A DNA stretch of 64,000 nt, taken from positions 2,852,001 to 2,916,000 of the forward strand of contig NZ_CP109965.1 of assembly GCF_026725475.1 (NCBI RefSeq), written 5' to 3'. Every line of letters starts with the position of its first letter. The stretch's first letter is position 1. This stretch comes from Catenovulum adriaticum (lineage in GTDB: Bacteria > Pseudomonadota > Gammaproteobacteria > Enterobacterales > Alteromonadaceae). Of this stretch, positions 27,025 through 35,416 are shown in pieces. Below the pieces are notes generated by a model that had not been told where the DNA came from, made no database searches, and saw only the letters and a program-made list of their open reading frames with translations. The translations under genes were made by a program, and so were the position numbers.

Positions 27025-28187
27025 AAGATGTCGTCATTGTAGATTGTGTACGCACCCCTATGGGACGCTCTAAAGCTGGAGTATTTAAAAATGTCAGAGC
27101 CGAAGATTTGTCTGCTCATTTAATCCAACAATTACTAGCGCGTAACCCAAACCTAAACCCCAATGAAATTGAAGATGTAATCTGGGGTTGTGTCATGCAA
27201 ACATTAGAGCAAGGTTTTAATGTTGCGCGTAACGCTGCTTTATTAGCTGGTTTGCCTCCGTCGGTTGCTGCTGTCACGGTAAATCGTTTGTGTGGCTCAT
27301 CTATGCAAGCGCTGCACGATGCTAGCCGCTCAATAATGTGCGGCATGGGCGACATATTTATCATAGGTGGTGTTGAACATATGGGACACATCCCTATGAC
27401 TCACGGTGTTGATTTTCATCCAGGCCTAGCCAAAAACACCGCATTAGGGGCTGGCTCTATGGGGTTAACCGCAGAGTTATTAGGTCGAAAATTTAATATT
27501 AGCCGAGAACAACAAGATGCCTTTGCCAGTCGCTCTCACCAGAATGCGCATCAAGCCACGATAACGGGTTTATTCTCTAAAGAAATCATTCCAACTTATG
27601 GTCATTTAGCAGATGGCCGCTTAGCGTTAATCAAACAAGACGAAGTCATTCGACCGGAAACTAATACTGAAAAATTAGCATCACTTAAACCTGTATTTGA
27701 CCCTGTCAACGGCACTGTTACTGCTGGTACATCATCGGCATTGTCAGATGGTGCGTCAGCCATGCTGGTCATGTCAGCAGAAAAAGCAAAATTACTCAAT
27801 TTAACACCGATAGCAAAAATAAAATCAATGGCGGTTTCAGGTTGCGACCCATCAACTATGGGGTTTGGTCCTGTTCCAGCAAGTGAAAAAGCGCTCAAAC
27901 GCGCCAAACTTACATTAGCTGATATTGATTTATTTGAATTAAATGAAGCGTTTGCAGCACAAAGTTTGGCCTGTATCCAAGCGCTTGGAATTGAAGACAA
28001 GTTAGACGATCAAATTAATTTAAATGGCGGTGCTATCGCTTTAGGGCATCCATTAGGTTGTTCAGGAGCTCGCATCAGCACAACTTTGCTCAATTTAATG
28101 CAAAATAAAAATGCCAATTTAGGGTTAGCGACTATGTGTATTGGTTTAGGCCAAGGCATTAGTACTATCTTCGAGCGTTTAAATTAA
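27021..28187 (+). CDS. fadA: 3-ketoacyl-CoA thiolase FadA
   Basis: A 388-aa thiolase, the last step of each beta-oxidation cycle, releasing acetyl-CoA. The nucleophilic Cys is in NRLCGSSMQAL (about residue 91). The His/Cys base motifs are GGAIALGHPLGCSGAR and MCIGLGQG. It overlaps fadB by 4 nt (ATGA), so the alpha and beta subunits of the complex are translationally coupled. A terminator follows the stop codon. Confidence 0.98.
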   Translation: MKDVVIVDCVRTPMGRSKAGVFKNVRAEDLSAHLIQQLLARNPNLNPNEIEDVIWGCVMQTLEQGFNVARNAALLAGLPPSVAAVTVNRLCGSSMQALHDASRSIMCGMGDIFIIGGVEHMGHIPMTHGVDFHPGLAKNTALGAGSMGLTAELLGRKFNISREQQDAFASRSHQNAHQATITGLFSKEIIPTYGHLADGRLALIKQDEVIRPETNTEKLASLKPVFDPVNGTVTAGTSSALSDGASAMLVMSAEKAKLLNLTPIAKIKSMAVSGCDPSTMGFGPVPASEKALKRAKLTLADIDLFELNEAFAAQSLACIQALGIEDKLDDQINLNGGAIALGHPLGCSGARISTTLLNLMQNKNANLGLATMCIGLGQGISTIFERLN

Positions 28188-28195
28188 TTAAATGT

Positions 28196-28230
28196 AAGCG
28201 CCTTTATCCCTTTATCACGGGCGCTTTTTA
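28196..28230 (+). terminator. Terminator of fadBA
   Basis: Arms aagcgcc (28196-28202) and ggcgctt (28220-28226) are perfect and followed by a T-run to 28229. It lies 8 nt after the fadA stop. Confidence 0.85.
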
Positions 28231-28421
28231 TTGATAACAAATCGAGTTTTATTGAACAAACTGGCTTGTCAATTACGCTCAGTCGACTAATATAGGTTTA
28301 AATTTTACAGCCTTCACTAAGGTGTGTGGATCTTTGTGTTATTTTGAGCAATAGGGGCTGAGGCCAAAATTATAAACAAAGATAAACACGCCCTAATCTA
28401 AGATAAACAATAGGGACGCAT

Positions 28422-29171
28422 ATGAAAAAGTTCACATCAATCAAACTCGCGATAGCGGCAGCTTGCTTGGCTGCTAGCTCAGCACAGGCAGACACCATTT
28501 TAGGTTTATACGCAGGCGCGCAATATTGGCAAGTTGAGCCTGAAGGTCAATTTGGTAGCAGCGATGATCAACAAGCTGCATTCAATTATGATGATGACGC
28601 ACAAGGTTCATTTTATGTTGCCTTAGAGCATCCGGTTCCGTTAATTCCTAATATTAAAATTCGCCAAACCCAGTTAGAAGTTGCGGGTAGTCAAAACATG
28701 AGCTTTAACTTTAATGGCACCGCTTTTGATGGCAAGGTAAGCACTGAAGCTGATTTATCTAATACAGATTTAACATTATATTACGAAGTATTAGATAACG
28801 GCTTAGCCAGCCTAGATTTTGGGGTGACAGTAAAAAGCTTAGACGGTGAAATTATGGTCATGGATGATGATGGTACATCTGAAATGCAAGAACTAACCGG
28901 GTATGTGCCTATGGGGTATTTAGCGGCTCAAGTTGGTTTACCATTAACGGGCCTATCTTTATACGGTGATGTGAGTGTCTTATCAATTGGCGATCATAGT
29001 TTAACCGATTATCAAGCCGGTATTGCATATGCGTTTGTTGATAATATTGCGGTCGATATCAGCGCTCAATTAGGCTATCGCAGCTTTAAACTTGAGTTGG
29101 ATGATTTAGACGGTATCCATTCTGATTTAGAGTTTTCAGGCGCTTATGCCGGTTTAGAAGTACACTTTTAA
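28422..29171 (+). CDS. TIGR04219-family outer membrane beta-barrel protein
   Basis: A 249-aa exported protein with signal peptide MKKFTSIKLAIAAACLAASS ending at AQA, then GLYAGAQYWQVEPEG, typical of the TIGR04219 family. The alternating beta strands and the terminal Phe (LEVHF) indicate an outer-membrane barrel. The function of the family is unknown. The gene stands alone between two terminators. The protein is very acidic (QGSFYV preceded by NYDDDA; MVMDDDGTSE), as is common for marine outer-membrane proteins. Confidence 0.88.
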   Translation: MKKFTSIKLAIAAACLAASSAQADTILGLYAGAQYWQVEPEGQFGSSDDQQAAFNYDDDAQGSFYVALEHPVPLIPNIKIRQTQLEVAGSQNMSFNFNGTAFDGKVSTEADLSNTDLTLYYEVLDNGLASLDFGVTVKSLDGEIMVMDDDGTSEMQELTGYVPMGYLAAQVGLPLTGLSLYGDVSVLSIGDHSLTDYQAGIAYAFVDNIAVDISAQLGYRSFKLELDDLDGIHSDLEFSGAYAGLEVHF

Positions 29172-29229
29172 AAATCTTTAATCTAAAAAATATCCAAGCA
29201 GGTTAGCGATATTAAATCAGAGTTAACCT

Positions 29230-29287
29230 AAAAAGCAGCTTAGCAATGAGACCCACTTTATGGTATCACTTCTAGGCTGCTTTTTTG
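29230..29287. terminator. Terminator shared by convergent genes
   Basis: Arms aaaaagcagct (29230-29240) and agg-ctgcttttttg (29274-29287) form a stem around a 33-base loop, with a T-run on the right and an A-run on the left. It serves the outer-membrane protein gene and possibly the convergent TPR lipoprotein gene. Confidence 0.7.
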
Positions 29288-29326
29288 TATCAGCGCTTAA
29301 TACTAAATGAAATAGTAACAATATTA

Positions 29327-30613
29327 CTACTGGAATTGATACTGTGTATAAATTTGTTTAATTGCAGATTTTGCTTTTAAAGCCAGCGATGGTTGTTGGT
29401 TGGCCTGAGCTTGATACTGTGCATTAGTATAAGCCTCAACTTGGGGAAAAAGTTTATTTTCAGCTTGAGCATTATCAAAATATTGGCGAGCCGATATCTG
29501 TGAATTTAACCGAGCCTGAATTGATTTTTCAGCTGTGCTTAGTTTGTTTCTTAGGCCATTTGCATCTGGTGCAATTTGCTGCAAAGTTTTTAACCAAAAA
29601 ATAGCCGAGCCAGATTGTTTATTAACTAAAAAATGATCGGCTCTTGCTGTTATTTTAACCGATAAAAATACTTTTAACGCATTACGCTGAATTGCATTTT
29701 TTTCAAACGAATACTGCTGTGTTTTTAAATACCCCAAAAATGCTTTATACAAATAACCATCAGCTAAATAGCGATTACTCTGGCTAATTAGCGTCAGCTC
29801 TTTATTCGTTTCAATTCGTTTAAGTTTATTTTGAATACTGGCGTTATTTGGTGAAAACTCCAACGCTTTTAAATAATAGGTTTCAGCTTGATGCCACTTC
29901 TTATTTTTTTCTGCCAACTCCGCTTGCTGAATAAAATAATCCGCACCATTGTGGGTTTTAGCTTTTGTTTTTAAATCTTCCGCTTGGGTTAATTCAGGGT
30001 TTAAAGCCAACGCTGACTCAGCTAACACAACCACCTTTTCAAAATTTTCTTGGTCGAATGCTTGCTTCGCTTGGTTTAAATAATCTTGGCTGCCATTTTT
30101 GGTTAATTGCGCTAATAATTGAGTCGTGTTTTTATAATCTGGGTAACGCTTAATCAACTGATTGAGTAAACCTTGCGCTTGAAGCCATTTTTGCTGGTGC
30201 ATGCTCTCATGGATAGCTTGGTAATCTCGATTAACAGCCTCAATAAATTGATGTTTTTCATCCGATAATCGTTCAGTTAATAACTCAGCTTGATTAATAT
30301 CTAACGATTTAACCTCAGCAACAATTTGCTCTGCTTGATTAAAGTTCTTTATATGTTTAGGTGTTTTCGATAATAACAAATTGACTTGCTGACTTAATTC
30401 ATCAGCGAGCTGACTTTTAGCTTCATTCAACTTTTGCTGATAAAGCGAGTTATCTGGCGATTTAATTAAAGCTTGCTCAAAGTACGCTATTGCTTGGCTA
30501 TATTGCTGTTTGTTATTTAGTTCTAAACCTTGCTCGTATTCAAGTTTGCCGTTAGTTGTACATGCGGTGGTCGATATCAGTGCCAGCCAAAGCAATGCCA
30601 TTTTGGTTTTCAT
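29327..30613 (-). CDS. TPR-repeat lipoprotein
   Basis: A 428-aa lipoprotein. The signal MKTKMALLWLALISTTACTT has its lipobox Cys at residue 18. The mature part consists of tetratricopeptide-like helix pairs, for example YEQGLELNNKQQYSQAIAYF (about 26-45), with further units near 150, 180 and 230-265. GGAG 5 nt upstream supports this start. Such proteins act as scaffolds in envelope complexes; the partner is unknown. A spaced, apparently monocistronic gene lying downstream of crp on the same strand. Confidence 0.8.
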   Translation of the reverse strand: MKTKMALLWLALISTTACTTNGKLEYEQGLELNNKQQYSQAIAYFEQALIKSPDNSLYQQKLNEAKSQLADELSQQVNLLLSKTPKHIKNFNQAEQIVAEVKSLDINQAELLTERLSDEKHQFIEAVNRDYQAIHESMHQQKWLQAQGLLNQLIKRYPDYKNTTQLLAQLTKNGSQDYLNQAKQAFDQENFEKVVVLAESALALNPELTQAEDLKTKAKTHNGADYFIQQAELAEKNKKWHQAETYYLKALEFSPNNASIQNKLKRIETNKELTLISQSNRYLADGYLYKAFLGYLKTQQYSFEKNAIQRNALKVFLSVKITARADHFLVNKQSGSAIFWLKTLQQIAPDANGLRNKLSTAEKSIQARLNSQISARQYFDNAQAENKLFPQVEAYTNAQYQAQANQQPSLALKAKSAIKQIYTQYQFQ

Positions 30614-30750
30614 ATATACTCCAAGCTTACAGAACTAGGGTCTGAGCAGATTAAAATCTGCAAGATTATACTAAAGTCGGCCTAAAATGCGAATCTAACG
30701 TCAGAGGGTAAAATACTTCGAGGGTAATTTGGGGCATAAAAAGCGTTAAA

Positions 30751-30790
30751 ATAAAAACCAGCCAGCTCACCAAAAAATTAAACTGGCTTG
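30751..30790 (-). terminator. Terminator of crp
   Basis: Arms agccag (30760-30765) and ctggct (30783-30788). On the minus strand the stem is followed by ggtttttatttt. It lies about 40 nt after the crp stop codon. Confidence 0.65.
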
Positions 30791-30829
30791 TTTTTTAATC
30801 ATTCAACCAAATTGGCTTTCGGTAAGCAC

Positions 30830-31462
30830 TTAACGCGTGCCGTAAATAACCATAGTTTTACCGTGCGCTTCAATCAGGCCTTGCTCTTCAAGATTTTTTA
30901 ATACTCGACCCACCATTTCACGAGAACATCCAACAATACGGCCTAATTCCTGACGAGTAATTTTAATTTGCATACCATCAGGATGAGTCATCGCATCTGG
31001 TTGTTTGCATAAGTCTAATAAAGTAGCGGCTACTCGACCAGTTACATCTAAAAAGGCTAAATCAACAACTTTTTGCGAGGTATCTCTTAAACGCAATGCT
31101 AATTGGCTAGATACTCTGAACAAAATTTCTGGGTTATCTTTGTATAAGCGCTTAAATTTATCGTAGCTAATTTCTGCTACTTCGCATTCTGTACGCGCTT
31201 TAACTGAAGCACTTCGTGCTTCGTTATCAAATAAGCCCATCTCACCGTAAAATTCACCAGGATTCAAATACGCCAAAACAAGTTCGCGCCCTTCTTCACC
31301 TTCCATTGTGACGGAAACCGAACCTTCTAATAATAAATAAAGTGATTTAGGCTCATCTCCGGCATTAATAATGGTACTTTTGGCGGGATAACGTTGTCGA
31401 TTACACTGTTTAATAAATGCTTGAAGCTCGTCATCATTGGCGACGTGAAAAGGTATACTCAT
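30830..31462 (-). CDS. crp: cAMP receptor protein CRP
   Basis: At 210 aa, this is the full-length CRP global regulator. The cAMP-binding beta-roll has the phosphate-binding GEFYGEMGLFDNEARSASV. The C-terminal winged helix has the recognition helix GCSREMVGRVLK, the same Arg-Glu-Arg contact residues as E. coli CRP that read TGTGA half-sites. An AGAGA site lies before the ATG. Relevance here: a CHASE2 adenylate cyclase is encoded at 46936-49185, so CRP is a plausible receiver of its cAMP. Confidence 0.97.
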   Translation of the reverse strand: MSIPFHVANDDELQAFIKQCNRQRYPAKSTIINAGDEPKSLYLLLEGSVSVTMEGEEGRELVLAYLNPGEFYGEMGLFDNEARSASVKARTECEVAEISYDKFKRLYKDNPEILFRVSSQLALRLRDTSQKVVDLAFLDVTGRVAATLLDLCKQPDAMTHPDGMQIKITRQELGRIVGCSREMVGRVLKNLEEQGLIEAHGKTMVIYGTR

Positions 31463-31890
31463 AATAATTTCTCTTTTGTTAGAGTTATTTAACGACTAAA
31501 TTAATTTAAGATCAGCCTATCTTCGAATTAACAATTATTGCAAACATGGATACAAGTTGCGCTTGGTGAACAATGTACCCGATCAAAAATAATAAAAGCC
31601 AGAACTTTATCGTATATTGAGAGTTTAAATCACAAAATCAAGCTAAAGACATCATAAATTTGCAACTTGGGGGTGGTAATATGTTATTTTACTGACGCTA
31701 AATTAAATTTATATTAAAGTTTTTCTAGGGAATAATTGAGTTAAGTCGGTATAATTATTTTGTCGGCATCAACAACCCCGGCTAGCAATATCTAATCAAA
31801 AAACATTCAAATCAGCTCATGGTAGTTAAATTTTTATTGTGTATTTAAGCCAATTAAAAATATAGAGCGATATAACACTTAGGAGTTCTT
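31463..31890. other. 428-bp intergenic region, promoters only
   Basis: The divergent gap between crp and mscS is AT-rich. A TATAAT box is at about 31750 and TAGGAG lies before mscS. I see no RNA gene, no small open frame with a good Shine-Dalgarno and no complete CRP palindrome for autoregulation. Confidence 0.4.
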
Positions 31891-32724
31891 ATGGAAACAG
31901 TAACTGAATGGTTTGAAAACAACCAAGGCTTATTAATTAGCTATGCAGTTAGCTTAATCACGGCAATTTTAATTTTGTGGATTGGCTTTAAAATAGCACG
32001 AAAAATCTCCACTATGATCAACAATGCCATGGTCAAAAAATCAATCGACCCTGCGGTTGCCTCTTTCGTTGCAAGCTTATCTCATGCCATCATTGCGGCA
32101 GCGATTATTATTGTTGCATTAGGCCATGTCGGCGTACAAACGGCCACTTTTGTCGCTATTTTAGGTGCGGCCGGTTTAGCGATTGGTTTATCTTTACAAG
32201 GGTCACTCGCCAATTTTGCATCAGGTATTTTAATTACCGTATTTAGACCATTTAAAGCAGGCGATTTTATCGAAGCTGGCGGTGTTGCAGGTGTCGTAAA
32301 AGAAATCCAAATTTTCTCAACTATAATGACAACGCCAGATAATAAATTTGTAGTAGTACCAAATGCTCAGGTAACGGGTAGTCCAATCACTAACTACTCT
32401 CGCCATGATACTCGCCGTTTAGATATGGTTATTGGTGTATCTTACTCTGCTGATTTACAACAAACTGAAGATTTACTTAATCGCATAGTAAAATCGCATC
32501 CAAATGTACTAGAAACGCCAGAGCCTACTGTAGCCGTTTCTGAACTTGCCGACTCGTCAGTTAACTTCGTAGTTCGTCCTTGGGTTAACACGGCTAACTA
32601 TTGGCCAACTAAATTCGAGCTAACCAAAACCATTAAACAAGAATTAGATAAAGCAAATATCGGCATTCCATTTCCACAAATGGATATTCATGTACATAAA
32701 GAAGAAAAAACCGAATCTGAATAG
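31891..32724 (+). CDS. mscS: Small-conductance mechanosensitive channel MscS
   Basis: A 277-aa inner-membrane channel that opens under membrane tension to release solutes in hypo-osmotic shock. Three membrane helices lie in the first 125 residues. The pore-lining TM3 has the Gly/Ala-rich packing motif GAAGLAIGLSLQGSLANFAS, followed by the beta domain with KEIQIFSTIMTTPDNKFVVV. TAGGAG 6 nt upstream fixes the start. Its length is close to E. coli MscS (286 aa). A YdiY-family gene follows 26 nt later. Confidence 0.96.
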   Translation: METVTEWFENNQGLLISYAVSLITAILILWIGFKIARKISTMINNAMVKKSIDPAVASFVASLSHAIIAAAIIIVALGHVGVQTATFVAILGAAGLAIGLSLQGSLANFASGILITVFRPFKAGDFIEAGGVAGVVKEIQIFSTIMTTPDNKFVVVPNAQVTGSPITNYSRHDTRRLDMVIGVSYSADLQQTEDLLNRIVKSHPNVLETPEPTVAVSELADSSVNFVVRPWVNTANYWPTKFELTKTIKQELDKANIGIPFPQMDIHVHKEEKTESE

Positions 32725-32750
32725 TTAAGTAGTAGAAGGAAAATTAGCGC

Positions 32751-33491
32751 ATGAAATTATTTAAATTGGCCAGCTTAAGTTGCATGGTTTGTGCTGCATT
32801 TAGCGCACAAGCAGCAGAGCCATCAACGGCAGAAGTTGAGTTAGGTGTTATTGCAACGTCAGGTAATACCGATAGTACTTCACTAAAAGGTAAAGTTACT
32901 ATTAATCAGGAGCTAGAAAACTGGAAAAATAATTACCAGTTAGATGCCTTGTACAAAAAAGACGAAGTAGAAGTTGATGGTGTAGACGAAGAGCAAACGA
33001 CAGCACAAAAGCTTTTTGTTTCAGCCCAAGGTGACTATAAATTAAACCAAGAGCATTCAGCGCTATTTGTTTATGGTTCATATACAGACGATAGATTTAG
33101 TGGTTTTGAATATCAAAGCACCGTGGCTGTTGGTTATTCTGATCAATTATTTAGTACCGACAATTCGTTTTTAAATTACAACATTGGTCCTGGTTATACT
33201 TTTAACGAAACGGATGATGGTGAAAAAAATGAAGCTGCTGTGGTACGTTTAGCGGCAGAGTACCAATATGAACTTAGTGAAAATGCTAAATTCACACAAT
33301 TATTAAGTACAGAAGCAGCGTTCGACAGTGATAATAATACACGAACTCGCTCTGAATCGGCGGTTTCAGCAAACTTAATGGGCAACTTAAGCATGAAAGC
33401 CGCTTATACGATTGTCCATAATAGTGAAGTTCCTGCTGATAATGAAAACACAGATACAACTACGAGTATCACGTTAGTTTATTTATTCTAA
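32751..33491 (+). CDS. YdiY-family (DUF481) outer membrane protein
   Basis: A 246-aa exported protein. The signal peptide MKLFKLASLSCMVCAAFSAQA is followed by the typical DUF481 opening AEVELGVIATSGNTDSTSLKG and amphipathic strands ending in YLF. It is predicted to be an outer-membrane beta-barrel of unknown function; E. coli YdiY is acid-inducible. It lies 26 nt after mscS and is probably co-transcribed with it. A strong terminator follows. AAGGA precedes the start codon. Confidence 0.9.
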   Translation: MKLFKLASLSCMVCAAFSAQAAEPSTAEVELGVIATSGNTDSTSLKGKVTINQELENWKNNYQLDALYKKDEVEVDGVDEEQTTAQKLFVSAQGDYKLNQEHSALFVYGSYTDDRFSGFEYQSTVAVGYSDQLFSTDNSFLNYNIGPGYTFNETDDGEKNEAAVVRLAAEYQYELSENAKFTQLLSTEAAFDSDNNTRTRSESAVSANLMGNLSMKAAYTIVHNSEVPADNENTDTTTSITLVYLF

Positions 33492-33506
33492 ATAATATCT
33501 AAACCT

Positions 33507-33535
33507 AAAAACCAAGCTAAACAAGCTTGGTTTTT
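33507..33535 (+). terminator. Terminator after the YdiY-family gene
   Basis: Arms aaaccaagc (about 33509-33517) and gcttggttt (about 33525-33533) with a 7-base loop, followed by more Ts. A strong intrinsic terminator. Confidence 0.85.
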
Positions 33536-33717
33536 CCTTCCTCTTTGAACTTCCTCCCCTAACCTTACCTTTAAATTTTAACAAAAATGTAAAAAAATCT
33601 TTGCATTGTGAGCAGTGTTCATTTTATACTCAGCTCCATAATAAAGCTGTTTAATAACCAGACATGTGCTCATTAATGCGTTATTAAATACAAAAGATTA
33701 AATATAATAATTAAAAA

Positions 33718-34884
33718 ATGCAATCTGTCGCTAAGTTACGCTTCCTAATACTATTAGTTTATCTATTCAGTATGACTCACGCTCATGCGAAGGTAAGTGC
33801 ATCTTTCGCTAGCCAACTAGGCTATACCGATAATTTATTAAAAACATCAGACAAAATTTCAACAATGCAACAAAGCTTACAGGCTCAATTGAATATGGTT
33901 CATCAGTGGAGGCAACTTAATTCTAATTGCGGCTTATCCGTTTCGGGGACACGTTATCAAGCATCTCAAAATGATAATATTGCCAATAATCACTTTCATT
34001 GTGTTTTAAGTTACCAACCAAGCAGCCAACATACCATGAGCCTAAACGCAGGGTATAATAATGCAGATGAAACCCGAGGTTCAGGAATTAGCAAAAATGC
34101 CCCTAATAATATTGATCAACCAGATCAATATACCAATCAAAACTTAAACCTAACTTACCTGTATCAAACCAGCCCACTGCAGGGCTTTCGATTTTCTAGC
34201 AGCATAAAATTAACAGATAAAAACTACCAATCCGCCCGAAGCCTAGCTTTACAAAACAACCGTCAGCAAAATAAACTAGATTTAATAGTCGGTTACCAAT
34301 CACGTAAAAATACCTATTGGTTTACTCACTATGGCATTTCAAATAGCCGTTTTAACGAAGCCGAGCATCGCAACAATAATGTAAATACATTAGCGTTAGG
34401 GTTAGCCTGGCAAGCCACAGCCATTACCGGATTTAAGGCGGAGCTAGGTCAGCAAAATAAAGTAAATGATGACCACTTAAATAAGAATGCCTCGAATAAG
34501 AGTGAGTATTGGTCAATCAGTGCAACCTGGGCCCCTAAAACCTATTCAGTATTCACGTTAAATAGTCGTAGTTATTACCAAAGCAGTGTATTAACAGACT
34601 CAAATACACAGCAAAACCAAACACTCAGTTTAGATTGGCGGCACAGTTGGAACAATAGGTTAGATAGCCAAGTTGGAATGAGCTATCAAAAGTACGATCA
34701 GGATTCACAAGATAATCGCATAGAAAAATTAAAGTCGTTTAATATGTCGGTTGCTTACACTTTGAATAACCGGATAAAAACTAAGTTAAGTTGGCAACTA
34801 CAAAATAATCAAGACAACTTGAGGCAATATAGTTTCCGCCAGCAACAAATTTTTTTAACGTTTAATTTAGCTTGGCAGACATAA
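33718..34884 (+). CDS. Outer membrane beta-barrel of a polysaccharide export module
   Basis: A 388-aa exported protein with a signal peptide ending near THAHA (residues 1-24). The mature part has many amphipathic strands with Asn, Gln and Tyr in alternation, as in EpsL/VpsM-like outer-membrane barrels. It lacks a C-terminal Phe (LAWQT). It lies 1 nt before a short OPX protein gene and upstream of a Wzc-like kinase gene. This is the arrangement of the composite OPX/beta-barrel translocons known from myxobacteria and vibrios, in which the barrel is the outer-membrane channel. No clear Shine-Dalgarno is seen at the start. Confidence 0.75.
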   Translation: MQSVAKLRFLILLVYLFSMTHAHAKVSASFASQLGYTDNLLKTSDKISTMQQSLQAQLNMVHQWRQLNSNCGLSVSGTRYQASQNDNIANNHFHCVLSYQPSSQHTMSLNAGYNNADETRGSGISKNAPNNIDQPDQYTNQNLNLTYLYQTSPLQGFRFSSSIKLTDKNYQSARSLALQNNRQQNKLDLIVGYQSRKNTYWFTHYGISNSRFNEAEHRNNNVNTLALGLAWQATAITGFKAELGQQNKVNDDHLNKNASNKSEYWSISATWAPKTYSVFTLNSRSYYQSSVLTDSNTQQNQTLSLDWRHSWNNRLDSQVGMSYQKYDQDSQDNRIEKLKSFNMSVAYTLNNRIKTKLSWQLQNNQDNLRQYSFRQQQIFLTFNLAWQT

Positions 34885-34885
34885 A

Positions 34886-35416
34886 ATGCAATTAATCAAC
34901 ACGAGATTTATTAGCCTAATTTGTCTGTTTTTTTCCTGCTGGGTGACTGTATCGGCAAACGAGCTAAGTGAATATAAATTAGGCTCAGGTGATACTATTT
35001 CGATTTATGTTTACGGTCACAATGATTTAACTTTAACGGCCAAATTAGATGACAGTGGGAAAATTAGTTACCCTTTTATTGGTGATATCATCATCAAAAA
35101 TAAAACCACTCGCCAAATCAGACAAGAAATTACAGAAAAGCTCAAACAAGGCTATTTAGTTGCGCCGCAAGTGCATGTTTCGGTTTCGCAATACCGTCCT
35201 TTTTATATTTATGGTCAAGTCAATAAACCCGGCAGTTTTGCCTATCAACCTGGTTTAACCGTGGTAATGGCAATTGCATTAGCAGGTGGCTTAACTGAAC
35301 GAGCTTCAAGTAACTGGTTTATTAAACGGAGCCAGCAATCAACGCAAATTGCGGCTAATGATGAAGATTTAATTTACCCTGGTGATATGTTAACGATAGA
35401 AAAGAGCTTTTTTTAA
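34886..35416 (+). CDS. Short polysaccharide export (OPX) protein
   Basis: A 176-aa periplasmic protein with a signal peptide (about 1-24, ending VSA). It has a Poly_export domain (YKLGSGDTISIYVYGHNDL, about 30-110) and an SLBB domain (YGQVNKPGSFAYQPGLTVVM, about 112-165). It is half the length of Wza and lacks the C-terminal helix that spans the outer membrane; no lipobox follows the signal. Short OPX proteins work with a separate outer-membrane barrel, here the preceding gene. The stop overlaps the start of the kinase gene (TAATG). Confidence 0.9.
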   Translation: MQLINTRFISLICLFFSCWVTVSANELSEYKLGSGDTISIYVYGHNDLTLTAKLDDSGKISYPFIGDIIIKNKTTRQIRQEITEKLKQGYLVAPQVHVSVSQYRPFYIYGQVNKPGSFAYQPGLTVVMAIALAGGLTERASSNWFIKRSQQSTQIAANDEDLIYPGDMLTIEKSFF